From Lutibacter sp. (GTDB taxonomy: Bacteria; Bacteroidota; Bacteroidia; Flavobacteriales; Flavobacteriaceae), in NCBI GenBank assembly GCA_030656195.1, contig JAUSOJ010000309.1:1-49001 (forward strand): a DNA stretch of 49,001 bases, given 5' to 3'. The notes under the pieces are model-generated. The model was not told where the DNA came from and ran no database searches. It worked only from the letters and a program-made list of their open reading frames with translations. Each line of letters starts with the position of its first letter. Within the stretch, counting starts at the first letter, position 1. Shown here piece by piece: positions 16,998-25,360 of this stretch. The position numbers and the translations under genes are program-made.

Positions 16998-17745
16998 TGA
17001 TTTTTTCAATTTGTTGGCTGGTTTTACCAAATCGTCTTTCTCTGTGTTGATAATTTACTATGGCATTAAATAAATTTTCTTTCCTAAAATCGGGCCAAAG
17101 GGTATCTGTAAAATACAATTCGGCGTAAGCAATTTGCCATAATAAAAAATTGCTGATTCTTTTTTCGCCACTCGTTCGAATCAATAAATCAACATCCGGC
17201 AAAGAAAACGTATATAAATGATTATTAATAATATTTTCGTTAATTTCTTCAATGGCAATTTGATTATTAACAACTTTTTTTGATATATTTCTGATAACAT
17301 TAACAATTTCTTCCCTTGATCCGTAACTTAATGCAAGCGTAAGTGTTAAAGAGGTATTGTTTTTTGTTTTTTCAACCACTTCGGCAAGTTCCACTTGTGC
17401 TTTTTCGGGCAGATTTTCAATATTACCGATGGTGTTTAATTTGATGTTGTTTTTAACCAATGTGTTTAATTCTTTTCTTAAAGAAGACACCAATAATGCC
17501 ATTAACGTTTTAACTTCCAGTTTTGGCCTGTTCCAGTTTTCGGTTGAGAAAGCATAAAGCGTTAAATAGTTGACGCCAATTTCACGGCAGCCTTCAATAA
17601 CTTCTTTTACAGAGGTTACACCATTTTTATGTCCGAAAACTCTAGGTTTTCCTTTCATTTCGGCCCATCTTCCGTTCCCGTCCATAATGATTGCAATATG
17701 GTTCGGGAGATTGTCTGCATTTATTTGGGATTTAAAATCTTCCAT
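16990..17745 (-). CDS. uppS: Isoprenyl transferase (undecaprenyl diphosphate synthase)
   Basis: This 251-residue cis-prenyl transferase makes the C55 carrier lipid for peptidoglycan and surface glycans. Motifs are IIMDGNGRWAEMKG (catalytic Asp), GHKNGVTSVKEV, TLYAFSTENWNRP and LIRTSGEKRISNFLLWQ, with ELYFTDTLWPDF near the end. The start is ATG 17745; a TTG one codon earlier is less likely, because TGATG joins this ATG to the stop of the DUF6089 gene. The cluster uppS-bamA-ompH-ompH joins carrier-lipid and envelope-assembly genes. Confidence 0.96.
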   Translation of the reverse strand: MEDFKSQINADNLPNHIAIIMDGNGRWAEMKGKPRVFGHKNGVTSVKEVIEGCREIGVNYLTLYAFSTENWNRPKLEVKTLMALLVSSLRKELNTLVKNNIKLNTIGNIENLPEKAQVELAEVVEKTKNNTSLTLTLALSYGSREEIVNVIRNISKKVVNNQIAIEEINENIINNHLYTFSLPDVDLLIRTSGEKRISNFLLWQIAYAELYFTDTLWPDFRKENLFNAIVNYQHRERRFGKTSQQIEKIND

Positions 17746-18431
17746 CAATTAGGGTTTGCGTAACAAGGAGGTCTTCCAAACGTGTATACTAGTGATATGC
17801 CACTAAGCACATACCAGTCATTACTGTCGGGATTTCCAAATTTTAGTGAATTTATTTTTTGGTTGTTATAATCAATATCATCTACAAAAGTATAACGGGC
17901 CCTAATTTCTACAGCGATGGCGAAAGCATTAATCAACCTTGCTTTATAGCCTATTCCAAAAGGAATTGCGTAAGCTGTTTTTGATTCATAATTATATTGC
18001 AGACTTCCTGGAGGCGTTTCAGACCTTACCGCATTGTAATTAAAAGCAGCGAATTCTACCAATAAATAGGGCGTGCGAGATTTACTGTCGTCGTTTAAAT
18101 TGTATTCAAAATAATTAAATTCAACACCTACCGCCAATTCTTTTAAGCTATTTGTAAATCGCATTCCTCTATTGAATCTCGCTTTATTGGTGGCGTCGGC
18201 ATCATCTGACGATATTTCAGCATAGGTAAAAGTGCCTCTTAGGGCAATTCTCGGGTTCATATTCCATTTATAAATAGCGCCCACCATTAAATTATTTGGA
18301 TTTATATAATATCCCGGACCAATGTCTCCTATATAATTGCTTCCGCCAATAAACAGTCCAACTTCATTAATCTGAGCTTTAGAAGTCATTGTGATAAAGA
18401 TGATTGCGGTGAATAGAATAATTTTTTTCAT
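17745..18431 (-). CDS. DUF6089 family outer-membrane beta-barrel protein
   Basis: This 228-residue protein has a signal peptide (MKKIILFTAIIFITMTSKAQ). The mature part opens EVGLFIGGSNYIGDIGPGYY and alternates polar and hydrophobic residues through to a terminal strand (WYVLSGISLVYTFGRPPCY), as an eight-stranded barrel would. This family is nearly always next to uppS and bamA in Flavobacteriaceae, which hints at a role in envelope assembly, though none is proven. ATG 18431 is preferred to 18449 because it opens the signal peptide. Confidence 0.88.
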   Translation of the reverse strand: MKKIILFTAIIFITMTSKAQINEVGLFIGGSNYIGDIGPGYYINPNNLMVGAIYKWNMNPRIALRGTFTYAEISSDDADATNKARFNRGMRFTNSLKELAVGVEFNYFEYNLNDDSKSRTPYLLVEFAAFNYNAVRSETPPGSLQYNYESKTAYAIPFGIGYKARLINAFAIAVEIRARYTFVDDIDYNNQKINSLKFGNPDSNDWYVLSGISLVYTFGRPPCYANPN

Positions 18432-18446
18432 AAATAAAATAGCCAG

Positions 18447-18454
18447 CAAATATA
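18447..18454 (-). promoter_or_regulatory. Predicted -7 box for the DUF6089-uppS-bamA operon
   Basis: The minus strand reads TATATTTG, 16 bases before ATG 18431. The genes that follow are overlapping, so this is the only promoter position I see for the first three genes. Confidence 0.5.
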
Positions 18455-18565
18455 AAAAATTATAGTTGCTTATTGAAGATTAGCAACGTCTTTTTTGATT
18501 AACTGATTTTAAATGAAATTATTGCAGTGTTAATTCCCTATTTGCTTTGGAATTTAAAGGCTTGG

Positions 18566-19447
18566 CTAATTCCTCACATCCTGTCCCCAAAGCAATTTAT
18601 CCCGAAGTGTTTTTATGAATGTTTGCTTGTTAATTTCAACAACATTTAAAGTAAAAGCCGATTTCTCAATAAAAATATGCGTTTTGCTGTCGATGGTTGT
18701 AATTCTTGAATCCAGCGACAAGAAAAATTTATCTTCTCGTCCGCTAACAATCAATTTAATTTTTGTTTCATCGGGAATTACCAAAGGTCTCGCATTTAAA
18801 TTATGAGGCGCAATTGGCGTTAACACAAAACTTTTTGCGTGTGGAATAAGTATGGGTCCGCCGCAACTTAAGGAATATCCGGTCGAGCCTGTTGGGGTTG
18901 AAATAATCAAGCCGTCGGCCCAATACGAAGTTAAATATTCCTCATCTAAATACGTTTCAATGGTAATCATGGAGGCCGTATTTTTTCTGCTCACGGTAAC
19001 TTCATTCAAGGCGAAATTTAGGGACGACAAACCAATAGTTTTTGGCGTGGTTGTTACGCTTAATAAAGAGCGTTTGTGGATCAGGTAATTTTTTTGTAAA
19101 AGCTGTTCAATGGCAGCGTTAATTTCCTCTTTTTTTACGGTTGCCAAAAAGCCCAACCGACCAGTATTTATCCCAACTATTGGAATGTTGGAATCCCTGA
19201 TATAGGTTACGGCCCTTAAAATGGTGCCGTCGCCGCCAATGGTAAACATAAAATCAAACGAGGCGTCTAATGCTGTATGTGAAGAAAATGTTTCTGCATT
19301 CGCAATTGAAATATCTTTTTTTAATCCTTCATAATAATTGAGTTCAATGATGTACTGGATTTTATGAATTTTTAAAACATTCAATAATTCTTCTAAGTAT
19401 ATTTTATCTTCCGGTTTGTAATATTGTCCGTATATAGCAATTTTCAT
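18566..19447 (-). CDS. nadK: NAD kinase
   Basis: This 293-residue enzyme phosphorylates NAD to NADP. It has the GGDGTILRAV motif with the catalytic Asp, then GINTGRLGFLAT, ALNEVTVSRK and the NAD-binding TPTGSTGYSLSCGGPI. Length is normal. It starts at ATG 19447, 91 bases after the CBS gene, in the same direction, and a separate promoter is not obvious. Confidence 0.97.
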   Translation of the reverse strand: MKIAIYGQYYKPEDKIYLEELLNVLKIHKIQYIIELNYYEGLKKDISIANAETFSSHTALDASFDFMFTIGGDGTILRAVTYIRDSNIPIVGINTGRLGFLATVKKEEINAAIEQLLQKNYLIHKRSLLSVTTTPKTIGLSSLNFALNEVTVSRKNTASMITIETYLDEEYLTSYWADGLIISTPTGSTGYSLSCGGPILIPHAKSFVLTPIAPHNLNARPLVIPDETKIKLIVSGREDKFFLSLDSRITTIDSKTHIFIEKSAFTLNVVEINKQTFIKTLRDKLLWGQDVRN

Positions 19448-19537
19448 CTGTTTAAATTTTATTTTTTAATTGTAACAGATGCTTTTCGCCATTAATCATT
19501 TCTTTGTGTATCAAAATTTGTAATGCTCGTTTCATCC

Positions 19538-20197
19538 TTAAATGTTTAGGTATTTTTGCAGGTAAATGGATCTTTCTTTTAAATCTTCCAAGTAAAAATC
19601 TTCTTTGTGCTTTGAAAGCACTTTGTAGTTATACCTTCTAAATGATTGAATAATTTTATTAATCTCTTGTGAGTAAAACTTGAGCGTAATTTTCACCGTT
19701 GCATTGTCGGTTTCTGAAATAAAAATCCCCAACATTTTCCCGTCATTGGATTCTATAATTTGACAAATTTCACTAAATGAATATTCAGAAACATTTTTTT
19801 CGATGCCTAAAACCGTGCCTTCGCTTTTTAAAAATGGCGTGTTGTTGTAAACATGCAGAATATCAATTAAATCGCAGTAGCCTTTATATTCATTCAAATC
19901 GTTGGTTACCGGAATTAAATTTGTTTCATTCGCCGCAAAAATCTTTAGTATTTCCAATAAATTATTGTCTTCTTCAGTGAAAAAAAACTGATACAAATAT
20001 TGAAAATTGCCAAGTTCTTTTTCATCTTCAAAAATAGTGCGGATGTCAATTTCAGCAATCAATCCCAATAAATGGCCATTATCAACAACAGGAAAGTGAG
20101 AATAGGTGGTTTCACTAAAAAGCAATTTCACTTCAGCGATTTTTGTGCGCTTTGTAAATGCTTGAAATTCTGTTAAAATATAAGGGGTTGTTTCCAT
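19538..20197 (-). CDS. CBS domain protein
   Basis: This 219-residue soluble protein has two CBS motifs in the first 120 residues (VKLLFSETTYSHFPVVDNGHLLGLIA and LLEILKIFAANETNLIPVTN...YKGYCDLIDIL). A C-terminal part (about 130-219) resembles an ACT-like sensor fold. CBS pairs bind adenine nucleotides and so read cell energy. Members next to nadK and pdxJ are common in this family of bacteria. No partner enzyme is fused, so the target is unknown. Confidence 0.85.
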   Translation of the reverse strand: METTPYILTEFQAFTKRTKIAEVKLLFSETTYSHFPVVDNGHLLGLIAEIDIRTIFEDEKELGNFQYLYQFFFTEEDNNLLEILKIFAANETNLIPVTNDLNEYKGYCDLIDILHVYNNTPFLKSEGTVLGIEKNVSEYSFSEICQIIESNDGKMLGIFISETDNATVKITLKFYSQEINKIIQSFRRYNYKVLSKHKEDFYLEDLKERSIYLQKYLNI

Positions 20198-20216
20198 ATT
20201 GTTTGCCGTTATGCCA

Positions 20217-20224
20217 CAAAAATA
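20217..20224 (-). promoter_or_regulatory. Predicted -7 box of the CBS gene
   Basis: The minus strand reads TATTTTTG, 20 bases before ATG 20197, and fits TAnnTTTG. Confidence 0.4.
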
Positions 20225-20259
20225 ATCAAAAATAAAACCAAATACAGTTTCTTAGTTCG

Positions 20260-20267
20260 TAAATTTG
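20260..20267 (+). promoter_or_regulatory. Predicted -7 box of pdxJ
   Basis: TAAATTTG fits TAnnTTTG and lies 34 bases before ATG 20301, divergent from the CBS promoter. The TTTG at its end includes a TTG that could be misread as an earlier start. Confidence 0.5.
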
Positions 20268-20300
20268 CACACTCATTTAATTTTTAAAGATTTATCAAGA

Positions 20301-21014
20301 ATGACAAAATTAAGCGTAAATGTAAATAAAATTGCCACATTAAGAAATTCGCGCGGAGGAGATTATCCAAATGTGGTAAAAGTGGCTTCCGATATTCAAG
20401 ATTTTGGTGCAGAAGGAATTACCATTCATCCAAGGCCAGATGAGCGCCATATTCGTTATCAGGACGCATTTGATTTAAAAAAAATTGTGACCACCGAGTT
20501 TAATATTGAAGGAAATCCGATAAAGCAATTTGTTGATATGGTGTTGGAAATTCGTCCAACACAAGTTACTTTGGTGCCCGACGCCATTGATGCCATTACT
20601 TCAAATGCCGGTTGGGACACTATCAAACACCAAGCTTTTTTAAAAGAAATGGTTGCCGAATTTCATTTGAAAGGCATCAGAACTTCCATATTTATTGACG
20701 CTGATTTAAAACTAATAGAGGCCGCCGCCAAAACCGGAACAGACAGAATTGAACTGTATACCGAAGAATTTGCGAAACAGTATGGTTTGGGAAATAAAAA
20801 TGGCATAAAACCTTACTTTGAAAGTGCTGTTTTGGCAAATGAAATAGGACTGGGAATTAACGCCGGCCACGATTTAAGTTTGGACAATATTCAGTATTTT
20901 GCCCAAAATATTCCAAATTTATTGGAAGTTTCCATCGGTCACGCCTTAATTACGGAATCATTGTATTTGGGATTGGAAAATGTGGTGAATATGTATAAAA
21001 ATAAGTTAAAATAG
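20301..21014 (+). CDS. pdxJ: Pyridoxine 5'-phosphate synthase
   Basis: This 237-residue TIM-barrel enzyme joins 1-deoxyxylulose 5-phosphate with 3-amino-2-oxopropyl phosphate to make vitamin B6. It begins [20 protein letters not shown] and carries [30 protein letters not shown] and [12 protein letters not shown], all typical. The start is ATG 20301, not an in-frame TTG at 20265, because the conserved opening is LSVNVNK. A GC-rich palindrome follows the stop. Confidence 0.96.
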   Translation: MTKLSVNVNKIATLRNSRGGDYPNVVKVASDIQDFGAEGITIHPRPDERHIRYQDAFDLKKIVTTEFNIEGNPIKQFVDMVLEIRPTQVTLVPDAIDAITSNAGWDTIKHQAFLKEMVAEFHLKGIRTSIFIDADLKLIEAAAKTGTDRIELYTEEFAKQYGLGNKNGIKPYFESAVLANEIGLGINAGHDLSLDNIQYFAQNIPNLLEVSIGHALITESLYLGLENVVNMYKNKLK

Positions 21015-21040
21015 CCCCCTAACCCCCGAAGGGGGAATTA
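21014..21040. repeat. GC-rich dispersed palindrome
   Basis: Bases 21023-21035 read CCCCCGAAGGGGG, preceded by CCCCCT, in an otherwise AT-rich gap. It begins at the pdxJ stop codon and may protect the 3' end or weaken read-through. There is no T-tract. Confidence 0.55.
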
Positions 21041-21124
21041 AATATCAGGCAGTTAAAAAAATGTTATTTGGAAAAAATATGGAATTGTGAAAAATCAGGT
21101 TAAAGGTTGAATTTTTTTATTTTT

Positions 21125-21155
21125 TAAAACTTGAAACCTGAAACTTGAAACTTTT
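21125..21155. repeat. Heptad-like intergenic repeat (cTTGAAAcCTGAAAc type)
   Basis: The stretch repeats ACTTGAA / ACCTGAA / ACTTGAA about every seven or eight bases. Similar runs occur near 11951-11998, 25325-25360 and 31798-31815. Confidence 0.5.
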
Positions 21156-21178
21156 TTAACCTGAAACGAACAATTAAA

Positions 21179-21943
21179 ATGAAATTACTGCACTCAACAA
21201 TTTTAGGAAGTGGACAGCCATTGATTATTTTACATGGTTATTTTGGGATGAGCGACAACTGGAAATCGTTGGGTACTCAATTCTCAGAAAATTTTGAAGT
21301 GCATTTAATTGACCAGCGCAATCACGGACGAAGTTTTCATTCCGATGAATTTGACTACGAATTGCTGGTGGAAGATTTGTACAATTATGTGCAACACCAT
21401 CATTTGGAATATATAATTTTGTTGGGACATTCCATGGGCGGAAAAGTGGCGATGCGATTTGCGGTTACCTATCCCGAATTGGTTGATAAATTAATGGTTG
21501 CAGATATCAGTCCCAGATATTACAAACCGCACCATGAAGATATTTTAGCGGCATTGAATGTGGTTAATTTCTCGCTTCACAACACCCGAAAAAAAGTGGA
21601 GGATGTTTTAAGAATCTACATAAAAGATGAAGGTGTTTTGCAATTTTTGCTCAAAAACGTTTATTGGAAATCAAAAGGAAAATTGGACTACCGTTTCAAT
21701 TTGCAAAGTTTGATGGAACACAACAGCGAAGTGGGCGAGGCGCTGCCTTCTTTTACCCATTTTGATGGAGAAACTTTATTTTTGAAAGGCGAAAAATCAA
21801 ATTATATTATGCAAGATGACAGACCGTTAATTGAAGCGCACTTTCCAAATTCAAATATTGTCACTATTAAAAATGCCGGCCACTGGCTTCATGCAGAGAA
21901 TCCCGATCAGTTTTATGAAGAGGTCATCAACTTTTTAACCTAA
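21179..21943 (+). CDS. Alpha/beta-fold hydrolase (YbfF-like)
   Basis: This 254-residue cytoplasmic hydrolase has the oxyanion loop LHGYFGMSDNWKSLG, the acidic strand LIDQRNHGRSFHSDEF, the nucleophile elbow GHSMGGKVAM (catalytic Ser) and the catalytic His in NAGHWLHAENPDQF. It resembles the YbfF esterase group, whose physiological substrate is poorly defined. It is placed after pdxJ on the same strand, but 164 bases of repeat separate them, so co-transcription is doubtful. Confidence 0.9.
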   Translation: MKLLHSTILGSGQPLIILHGYFGMSDNWKSLGTQFSENFEVHLIDQRNHGRSFHSDEFDYELLVEDLYNYVQHHHLEYIILLGHSMGGKVAMRFAVTYPELVDKLMVADISPRYYKPHHEDILAALNVVNFSLHNTRKKVEDVLRIYIKDEGVLQFLLKNVYWKSKGKLDYRFNLQSLMEHNSEVGEALPSFTHFDGETLFLKGEKSNYIMQDDRPLIEAHFPNSNIVTIKNAGHWLHAENPDQFYEEVINFLT

Positions 21944-21998
21944 TTAGTTTGTTGAAACAATTTTACTTAATTTTATAATTCATTTAAAACATAAATCC

Positions 21999-22337
21999 AT
22001 GAACTTAATTTTAAAAATAGTCTTAACCGCAGTTGCCGTATTGGTTATTGCCCATTTTTTACCGGGAGTTTCTGTTGTAAATTTCACCAGTTCAGTTATC
22101 GTAGCAATCGTTCTGGCATTGTTGAGAGTCACCATAAAACCGCTGCTTATCATTTTAACACTGCCAGTCACTATCGTAACTTTGGGTTTGTTTCTGCTGG
22201 TGATCAACGCGTTAATTATCTTGTTGGCCGACAATCTTATTGATGGTTTTCAGGTAACCGGTTTCTGGATTGCGCTATTATTTAGTTTGATACTCTCTGT
22301 TTTTGAATCTATTTTATATTCATTTTTAGACGAATAG
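21999..22337 (+). CDS. Phage holin family (4-TM) membrane protein
   Basis: This 112-residue protein is almost all membrane helix: about 3-20, 27-46, 48-75 and 83-108 are hydrophobic, with the family marks AHFLPGVSV and RVTIKPLLIILTLPVTIVTL. It belongs to the chromosomal holin-like family named after a mycobacteriophage holin. No phage genes surround it, so a lytic role is not supported. Its real function is unknown. Confidence 0.88.
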   Translation: MNLILKIVLTAVAVLVIAHFLPGVSVVNFTSSVIVAIVLALLRVTIKPLLIILTLPVTIVTLGLFLLVINALIILLADNLIDGFQVTGFWIALLFSLILSVFESILYSFLDE

Positions 22338-22370
22338 CAATAAAATAGTTGAATTTGAACGGGTTAAATA

Positions 22371-22401
22371 TTTGTTAGATGCGTAAAAAATAGTACTTTT
22401 G
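22371..22401 (+). promoter_or_regulatory. Consensus sigma-70-type promoter of tig
   Basis: TTTG at 22371-22374, a 19-base spacer and TACTTTTG at 22394-22401 match the Bacteroidota consensus TTTG-N19-TAnnTTTG exactly. The start codon follows 39 bases later. This is the best promoter match in the window. Confidence 0.75.
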
Positions 22402-22440
22402 CACCCAATTTTGAATGATTTAAGATAAAAACAGCATAAA

Positions 22441-23763
22441 ATGAATATTACAAAAGAAAATATCGATGCGTTAAATGCAGTGGTAAAGGTTGAAATTTCA
22501 GCCGCAGATTACCAAGAAAAAGTAGCGAAAATTTTACTGGATTACCGTAAAAAAGCGGATGTTCCCGGATTTAGAAAAGGACAAGTGCCTATGGGAATGG
22601 TTAAAAAACAGTACGGAAAATCTATTATGATTGATGAGGTTAACAAATTGTTGCAAGAAGCATTAAACAATTTTTTAATTGAAGAAAAATTAGATATTCT
22701 TGGAAATCCATTGCCAAAAATGGAAGAAGAATTTTCTTGGGATAAAGATGATTATGTTTTTGAATTTGAATTGGGTCTGGCTCCTGAATTTGAGGTGAAC
22801 CTTGACGCAAAAAATAAAGTGACACAATACAATATTGTTGCAGATAAAGAATTGTTGAAAAAAGAAGTTGAAAACATCAGAAAACGTTTTGGAAAATTGG
22901 TTCCTAAAGATGTTGTTGAAGAAGGCGTAAACATTGCCGGAACTTTTGTAAACGAAGAAAAAGAAATCAACAAAAAATCGACTATTTCTTTAGAATCCAT
23001 CAAAGGAAAAGCCAATCAACAAAAATTACTTGGAAAAAAAGTTGGAGATGTTGTTGAATTAAACACCAAAGGTTTGTTTGATGACGACCACAAATTAATG
23101 GGCGCTTTGGGTTTGAGCCACGATGAAATTCACGGTATTGAAATTCCGGTAACTTTTACCATTGAAGAAATTAACGCAAATGAACTTGCTGAAATTAACC
23201 AAGAATTGTTTGATAAAATATTTGGTGCTGATGTTGTGAAATCGGAAGCCGAATTAAAAGCAAAAATTAAGGAAGATGCTGAAAAGCAATTCCTAACACA
23301 ATCCGATCAACAATTGTTGAATGCTGTAACCGAATATCTGGTGGAAAATACCAAATTCGATTTGCCTGCTGAATTCCTTAAAAAATGGATGGTTGTTGCC
23401 GGTGAAAAACCGATGACTCCAGAAGATGCTGCTGAAGAATATGAAAAATCGGAAAAAGGGTTGCGTTACCAATTAATTGAAGGGAAAATTTTAAAAGACA
23501 ACAAACTTCAGGTTAGTTATGACGAATTGAAAGACTTTACCAAAGGTTTTGTGAAAATTCAAATGGCACAATACGGACAATTAAATCCGGAAGAAAAGGA
23601 ATTGGATGATATTGCCCAACGTGTTTTAAGCAACCAAGATGAAGCAAGACGTTTGCAGGAACAATTGGTAAGTCAAAAATTATTGAATTTCTATAAAGAA
23701 AAAATGACTTTTAAAACGAAAGAAGTGAACTATGAAGAATTTGTAAAAGAAGTTTACAAATAA
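22441..23763 (+). CDS. tig: Trigger factor
   Basis: This 440-residue ribosome-bound chaperone meets new chains at the exit tunnel. The N-terminal ribosome-binding domain carries PGFRKGQVPMGMVKKQYG (signature GFRxGxxP). The middle region (about 150-230) is the diverged prolyl-isomerase domain, which has an atypical sequence (GTFVNEEKEINKKS). The rest is the helical arms with charged repeats. Flavobacterial trigger factors often have this weak isomerase part. It precedes a bidirectional terminator. Confidence 0.95.
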   Translation: MNITKENIDALNAVVKVEISAADYQEKVAKILLDYRKKADVPGFRKGQVPMGMVKKQYGKSIMIDEVNKLLQEALNNFLIEEKLDILGNPLPKMEEEFSWDKDDYVFEFELGLAPEFEVNLDAKNKVTQYNIVADKELLKKEVENIRKRFGKLVPKDVVEEGVNIAGTFVNEEKEINKKSTISLESIKGKANQQKLLGKKVGDVVELNTKGLFDDDHKLMGALGLSHDEIHGIEIPVTFTIEEINANELAEINQELFDKIFGADVVKSEAELKAKIKEDAEKQFLTQSDQQLLNAVTEYLVENTKFDLPAEFLKKWMVVAGEKPMTPEDAAEEYEKSEKGLRYQLIEGKILKDNKLQVSYDELKDFTKGFVKIQMAQYGQLNPEEKELDDIAQRVLSNQDEARRLQEQLVSQKLLNFYKEKMTFKTKEVNYEEFVKEVYK

Positions 23764-23787
23764 AAATTCGCATTTCTATAAAATTAA

Positions 23788-23823
23788 AAAACGCCTTTAA
23801 GAATCTCTTTAAGGCGTTTTTTT
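23788..23823. terminator. Bidirectional terminator between tig and the helicase gene
   Basis: AAAACGCCTT and AAGGCGTTTT form a ten-base stem around a 13-base loop. A T-tract follows on the plus strand, and the matching A-run gives a T-tract on the minus strand, so it can end both converging genes. Confidence 0.85.
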
Positions 23824-23844
23824 ATGTTTTAACTTGGTCTAAAC

Positions 23845-25179
23845 CTACTTCTTTTTTTGTCCGCGCGTGAGCGGTTTTTTATATTTTTTTACAATTTCAC
23901 GACGGTATGAACCGCCTAAATTTACTTTTCTGTTTTTCTCTTTTTTCTCATGATATGCCAATCCGCCTTCAGCTGTCTCCTTTTTCTTTTCACTTGAAGA
24001 TTCTTCAAGTTCTGATCTCGGAATTTCCTCATCAATTAACTGCGTTGCAATTTCAATCGATTCCGGAAGGTCAAAAACATCGATTTCACGGTTCATCAGC
24101 AATTCAATTTCACCCAAATAATCGGCTTCAGCTTCCGTAAATAATGAAATGGAAGTTCCCAATTGTTCGGCACGGCCAGTTCTTCCAATTCGGTGAATAT
24201 AATTTTCGGGCTCTTTTGGAATGTCGAAATTTATTACGTGACTTACGTTGGTTAAATCCAGTCCACGCGCTATAATATCGGTGGCAATTAAAACAGAAGT
24301 GCTTCCTTTTTCAAATTTTTCCACAGAACGCAAACGATAATTTTGCGTTTTGTTTGAATGAATGACGGCTACTTGTTTCGGAAGCGCCAAATCCATTTCA
24401 TCAAACAAAATAGTAGCTTGTTTTTTGTTTTTCACAAATACCAAAACCTTATTAAAAGTATTCTTGTCTTGTAAAATATTTTTTAAAAAGTTGACTTTTG
24501 TGTAAAAATTTGGAACCGGATAGGCTTGTTGCTGAATAGTATCTAACGGACTTCCGCTGGTTGCAACTTCAATTTTAACGGGAGATTTAAAAAAAGTATC
24601 CAACAAATTATCCACTTCTTTGGTTAAAGTTGCAGAAAATAAAATGCTCTGGCGTTTTTTAGGCAGCAGATCCATCAAGGTAATTATTTGTGGTCTAAAA
24701 CCCAAGTTCATCATTTCATCAACTTCATCAATCACAAATTTTTGGATAAATTTCAGTTTTAAAACACCGTCCAAAGCCAAATCCAACAAACGTCCTGGCG
24801 TTGCAACTAAAATATCCAAGCCTGTATGAACAAGCTGTTTATCGGTATTTATATTGGTTCCGCCATAAATTCCGGCAAAACGTACATTCATATAAGGCGT
24901 CAAACTTTTAATGTCTTTAACCACCTGCACCACCAATTCCCGGGTTGGAACAATAATTAAAACCCGTGGGTGTTTTTGATCAGAATAAGTATGTTGTCTT
25001 AATATTGGGAGCAAATAAGCAAAAGTTTTACCAGTTCCTGTTTGGGCAATACCAACAACATCTTTACTGCTCATAATCACCGAAAATGCCTTTTCTTGGA
25101 TAGGCGTTGGAACGGCAAAGCCTAAGTCGTCTAAAGCGTTCAGTAAAAATCGGTTTAAATTTAAATCGGAAAAGGTCAT
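23845..25179 (-). CDS. DEAD-box RNA helicase (RhlE-like)
   Basis: This 444-residue ATP-dependent RNA helicase has a Q motif (GFAVPTPIQ), Walker A (AQTGTGKT), PTREL, TPGR, SAT and HRIGRTGR in order. The Walker B box reads DEVD rather than DEAD (VIDEVDEMMNLGF), which keeps both acidic residues. The tail from about 395 is basic and low-complexity, ending in KKPLTRGQKKK, likely for RNA binding. It could act in ribosome assembly or in cold growth, which is inference. Confidence 0.93.
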   Translation of the reverse strand: MTFSDLNLNRFLLNALDDLGFAVPTPIQEKAFSVIMSSKDVVGIAQTGTGKTFAYLLPILRQHTYSDQKHPRVLIIVPTRELVVQVVKDIKSLTPYMNVRFAGIYGGTNINTDKQLVHTGLDILVATPGRLLDLALDGVLKLKFIQKFVIDEVDEMMNLGFRPQIITLMDLLPKKRQSILFSATLTKEVDNLLDTFFKSPVKIEVATSGSPLDTIQQQAYPVPNFYTKVNFLKNILQDKNTFNKVLVFVKNKKQATILFDEMDLALPKQVAVIHSNKTQNYRLRSVEKFEKGSTSVLIATDIIARGLDLTNVSHVINFDIPKEPENYIHRIGRTGRAEQLGTSISLFTEAEADYLGEIELLMNREIDVFDLPESIEIATQLIDEEIPRSELEESSSEKKKETAEGGLAYHEKKEKNRKVNLGGSYRREIVKKYKKPLTRGQKKK

Positions 25180-25193
25180 TCTTATATTTTTTG

Positions 25194-25201
25194 CAAAGGT
25201 A
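25194..25201 (-). promoter_or_regulatory. Predicted -7 box of the helicase gene
   Basis: The minus strand reads TACCTTTG, 15 bases before ATG 25179. Confidence 0.45.
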
Positions 25202-25234
25202 ATACTTAATAAGTTAATAAGTTACAAAGTGTGA

Positions 25235-25360
25235 AAGTCCGAAGACGGAAGGCCGAAGATGTAAATACAGTTTGCTGCCTGCCTGTTCTGAAAGATAAAA
25301 GTTAGCGGTGTCATTCCAGAAATCAAAAAAACCTGAAACTTGAAACTTAGAACTTGAAAC
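25235..25360. repeat. Intergenic repeat region with two heptad-like arrays
   Basis: Bases 25235-25259 read in units of GTCCGAAG, ACGGAAG, GCCGAAG. Bases 25332-25360 repeat ACCTGAA, ACTTGAA, ACTTAGA, ACTTGAA. The first is the complement type of the array at 43959-43986. No gene is seen in this 180-base gap. Confidence 0.5.

Noticed and set aside
21999-22337. Prophage signal from a holin-family protein
   Set aside because: This family is chromosomal in many bacteria and no other phage gene is near.
23845-25179. Inactive helicase because DEAD reads DEVD
   Set aside because: Both acidic residues needed for ATP hydrolysis remain, and all other motifs are intact.
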